A DNA stretch of 6,476 nt from a bacterium (GTDB taxonomy: Bacteria; Bdellovibrionota; Bdellovibrionia; Bdellovibrionales; UBA1609), in the NCBI GenBank assembly GCA_021784635.1, contig JAJYHS010000071.1, positions 1 through 6,476 of the forward strand, read 5' to 3'. Below are positions 6,111 to 6,476 of this stretch, in pieces. The notes below the pieces were generated by a model that was not told the origin of the DNA, made no database searches, and saw only the letters and a list, made by a program, of their open reading frames with translations. Within the stretch, counting starts at the first letter, position 1. Every line of letters starts with the position of its first letter. The position numbers and the translations under genes are program-made.

Positions 6111-6476
6111 TCAATTACGACCGAACGTCTCAGATCTAGACGTTTGACGGTATCCCAAATTCTTTACCTTAAATGAGCTCGGGGCTTTTAAAATAAATGC
6201 TGTCTGAAGCCCTGGGATTTGCGCGTTAAAATCGTACAGGTCCATTTGCACTTGCGCCTGCGGGTCGTCAATTTCTATTGTTCGGGAATCCGCCCGCCGA
6301 CTGAGCCACAAAATTTTTAATTTCTCATGCCTATTCATACACGAATGTAGATAGCCGTATCTATCAAGATGGCAAACCCAATTACGGCCCGTGGGCGCAT
6401 TATCAAACAAGACGTCGTAAAGAACGCTTGGGGACATCGCGACTTTCAGAACCGCGCGCATGGCCCGACGGTTCGC
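6111..6476 (-). CDS. Unidentified protein, C-terminal part (5' end outside window)
   Basis: A minus-strand frame stays open from the window edge to TGA at 6111-6113, giving 121 visible residues. An ATG lies at 6461, but no Shine-Dalgarno sequence precedes it and the frame is open upstream, so the true start is probably outside the window. The visible part is mixed in composition, with basic stretches (NRRAM, RHEKLK, SRRADSR), an acidic alternating stretch around EIDDPQAQVQMDLYDF, and a basic C-terminus. Two cysteines (in WVCHL and HSCMN) do not form an obvious metal site. No membrane segment is seen. The alternating strand-like pattern suggests a beta-rich domain, but I recognise no family. 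It lies 72 bases upstream of prkA on the same strand and could share its transcript. That it is a real gene rests mainly on the length of the open frame and the lack of a competing one. Confidence 0.5.
   Translation of the reverse strand, partial: ANRRAMRAVLKVAMSPSVLYDVLFDNAPTGRNWVCHLDRYGYLHSCMNRHEKLKILWLSRRADSRTIEIDDPQAQVQMDLYDFNAQIPGLQTAFILKAPSSFKVKNLGYRQTSRSETFGRN
6124..6144. repeat. Perfect 7-base inverted repeat AACGTCT-N7-AGACGTT
   Basis: Arms 6124-6130 and 6138-6144 are exact reverse complements around CAGATCT, whose last six bases are themselves a palindrome. It overlaps the last codons of the unidentified minus-strand gene and lies about 85 bases before the prkA ATG. It could be a hairpin at the 3' end of that gene or an operator for the prkA operon. 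There is no T-run after it on the minus strand, so it is not a standard terminator. Confidence 0.45.

Noticed and set aside
1..6476. CRISPR arrays, insertion sequences, tRNA or phage genes
   Set aside because: No regular spaced repeats, transposase motifs, long terminal repeats or tRNA-like folds were seen; the window is nearly filled by intact coding regions.

Overview
The window looks like ordinary bacterial chromosome from a Gram-negative-type organism. GlnA is of the adenylylatable class (GSI-beta), and the stationary-phase/stress trio prkA-yeaH-spoVR is intact. GC content is moderate by eye, and no mobile element, integrase, tRNA, rRNA or CRISPR array is visible. A deltaproteobacterial or Bdellovibrionota-like source is my guess from the flavour of the proteins, not something the sequence proves.

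Layout. The left part (1-1398) reads on the + strand. It holds the C-terminal 158 residues of glutamine synthetase (cut by the window edge), a stem-loop in the 78-base gap after it, a small protein built like the glycine-cleavage H protein but with asparagine at the lipoyl-lysine position and a very acidic tail, and, overlapping it by 8 bases, a two-helix membrane protein with a four-cysteine zinc-ribbon-like tail. The right part (1395-6476) reads on the - strand. In transcription order it holds the end of an unidentified protein that runs off the window, a 72-base gap, prkA (AAA+ ATPase/kinase, YeaG), yeaH (DUF444, metal-ion-dependent-adhesion-site fold) and spoVR (YcgB). The last three are separated by 29 and 22 bases and almost certainly form one operon. 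The two halves meet tail to tail with stop codons sharing the four bases TTAA, so no intergenic space exists there.

How the genes fit together. prkA-yeaH-spoVR is a widely conserved cluster linked to sporulation in Bacillus and to stationary-phase and nitrogen-starvation survival in enterobacteria. Its biochemical output is still poorly defined. Its closeness to glnA here is suggestive but the two are on opposite strands. The least-described part is the pair at 558-1398: a H-protein fold that cannot be lipoylated at the usual site, translationally linked to a membrane zinc-ribbon protein. No glycine cleavage or lipoate genes are in view, so a non-catalytic, possibly scaffold or sensory role is the main hypothesis. 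No stretch above 300 bases lacks a gene.
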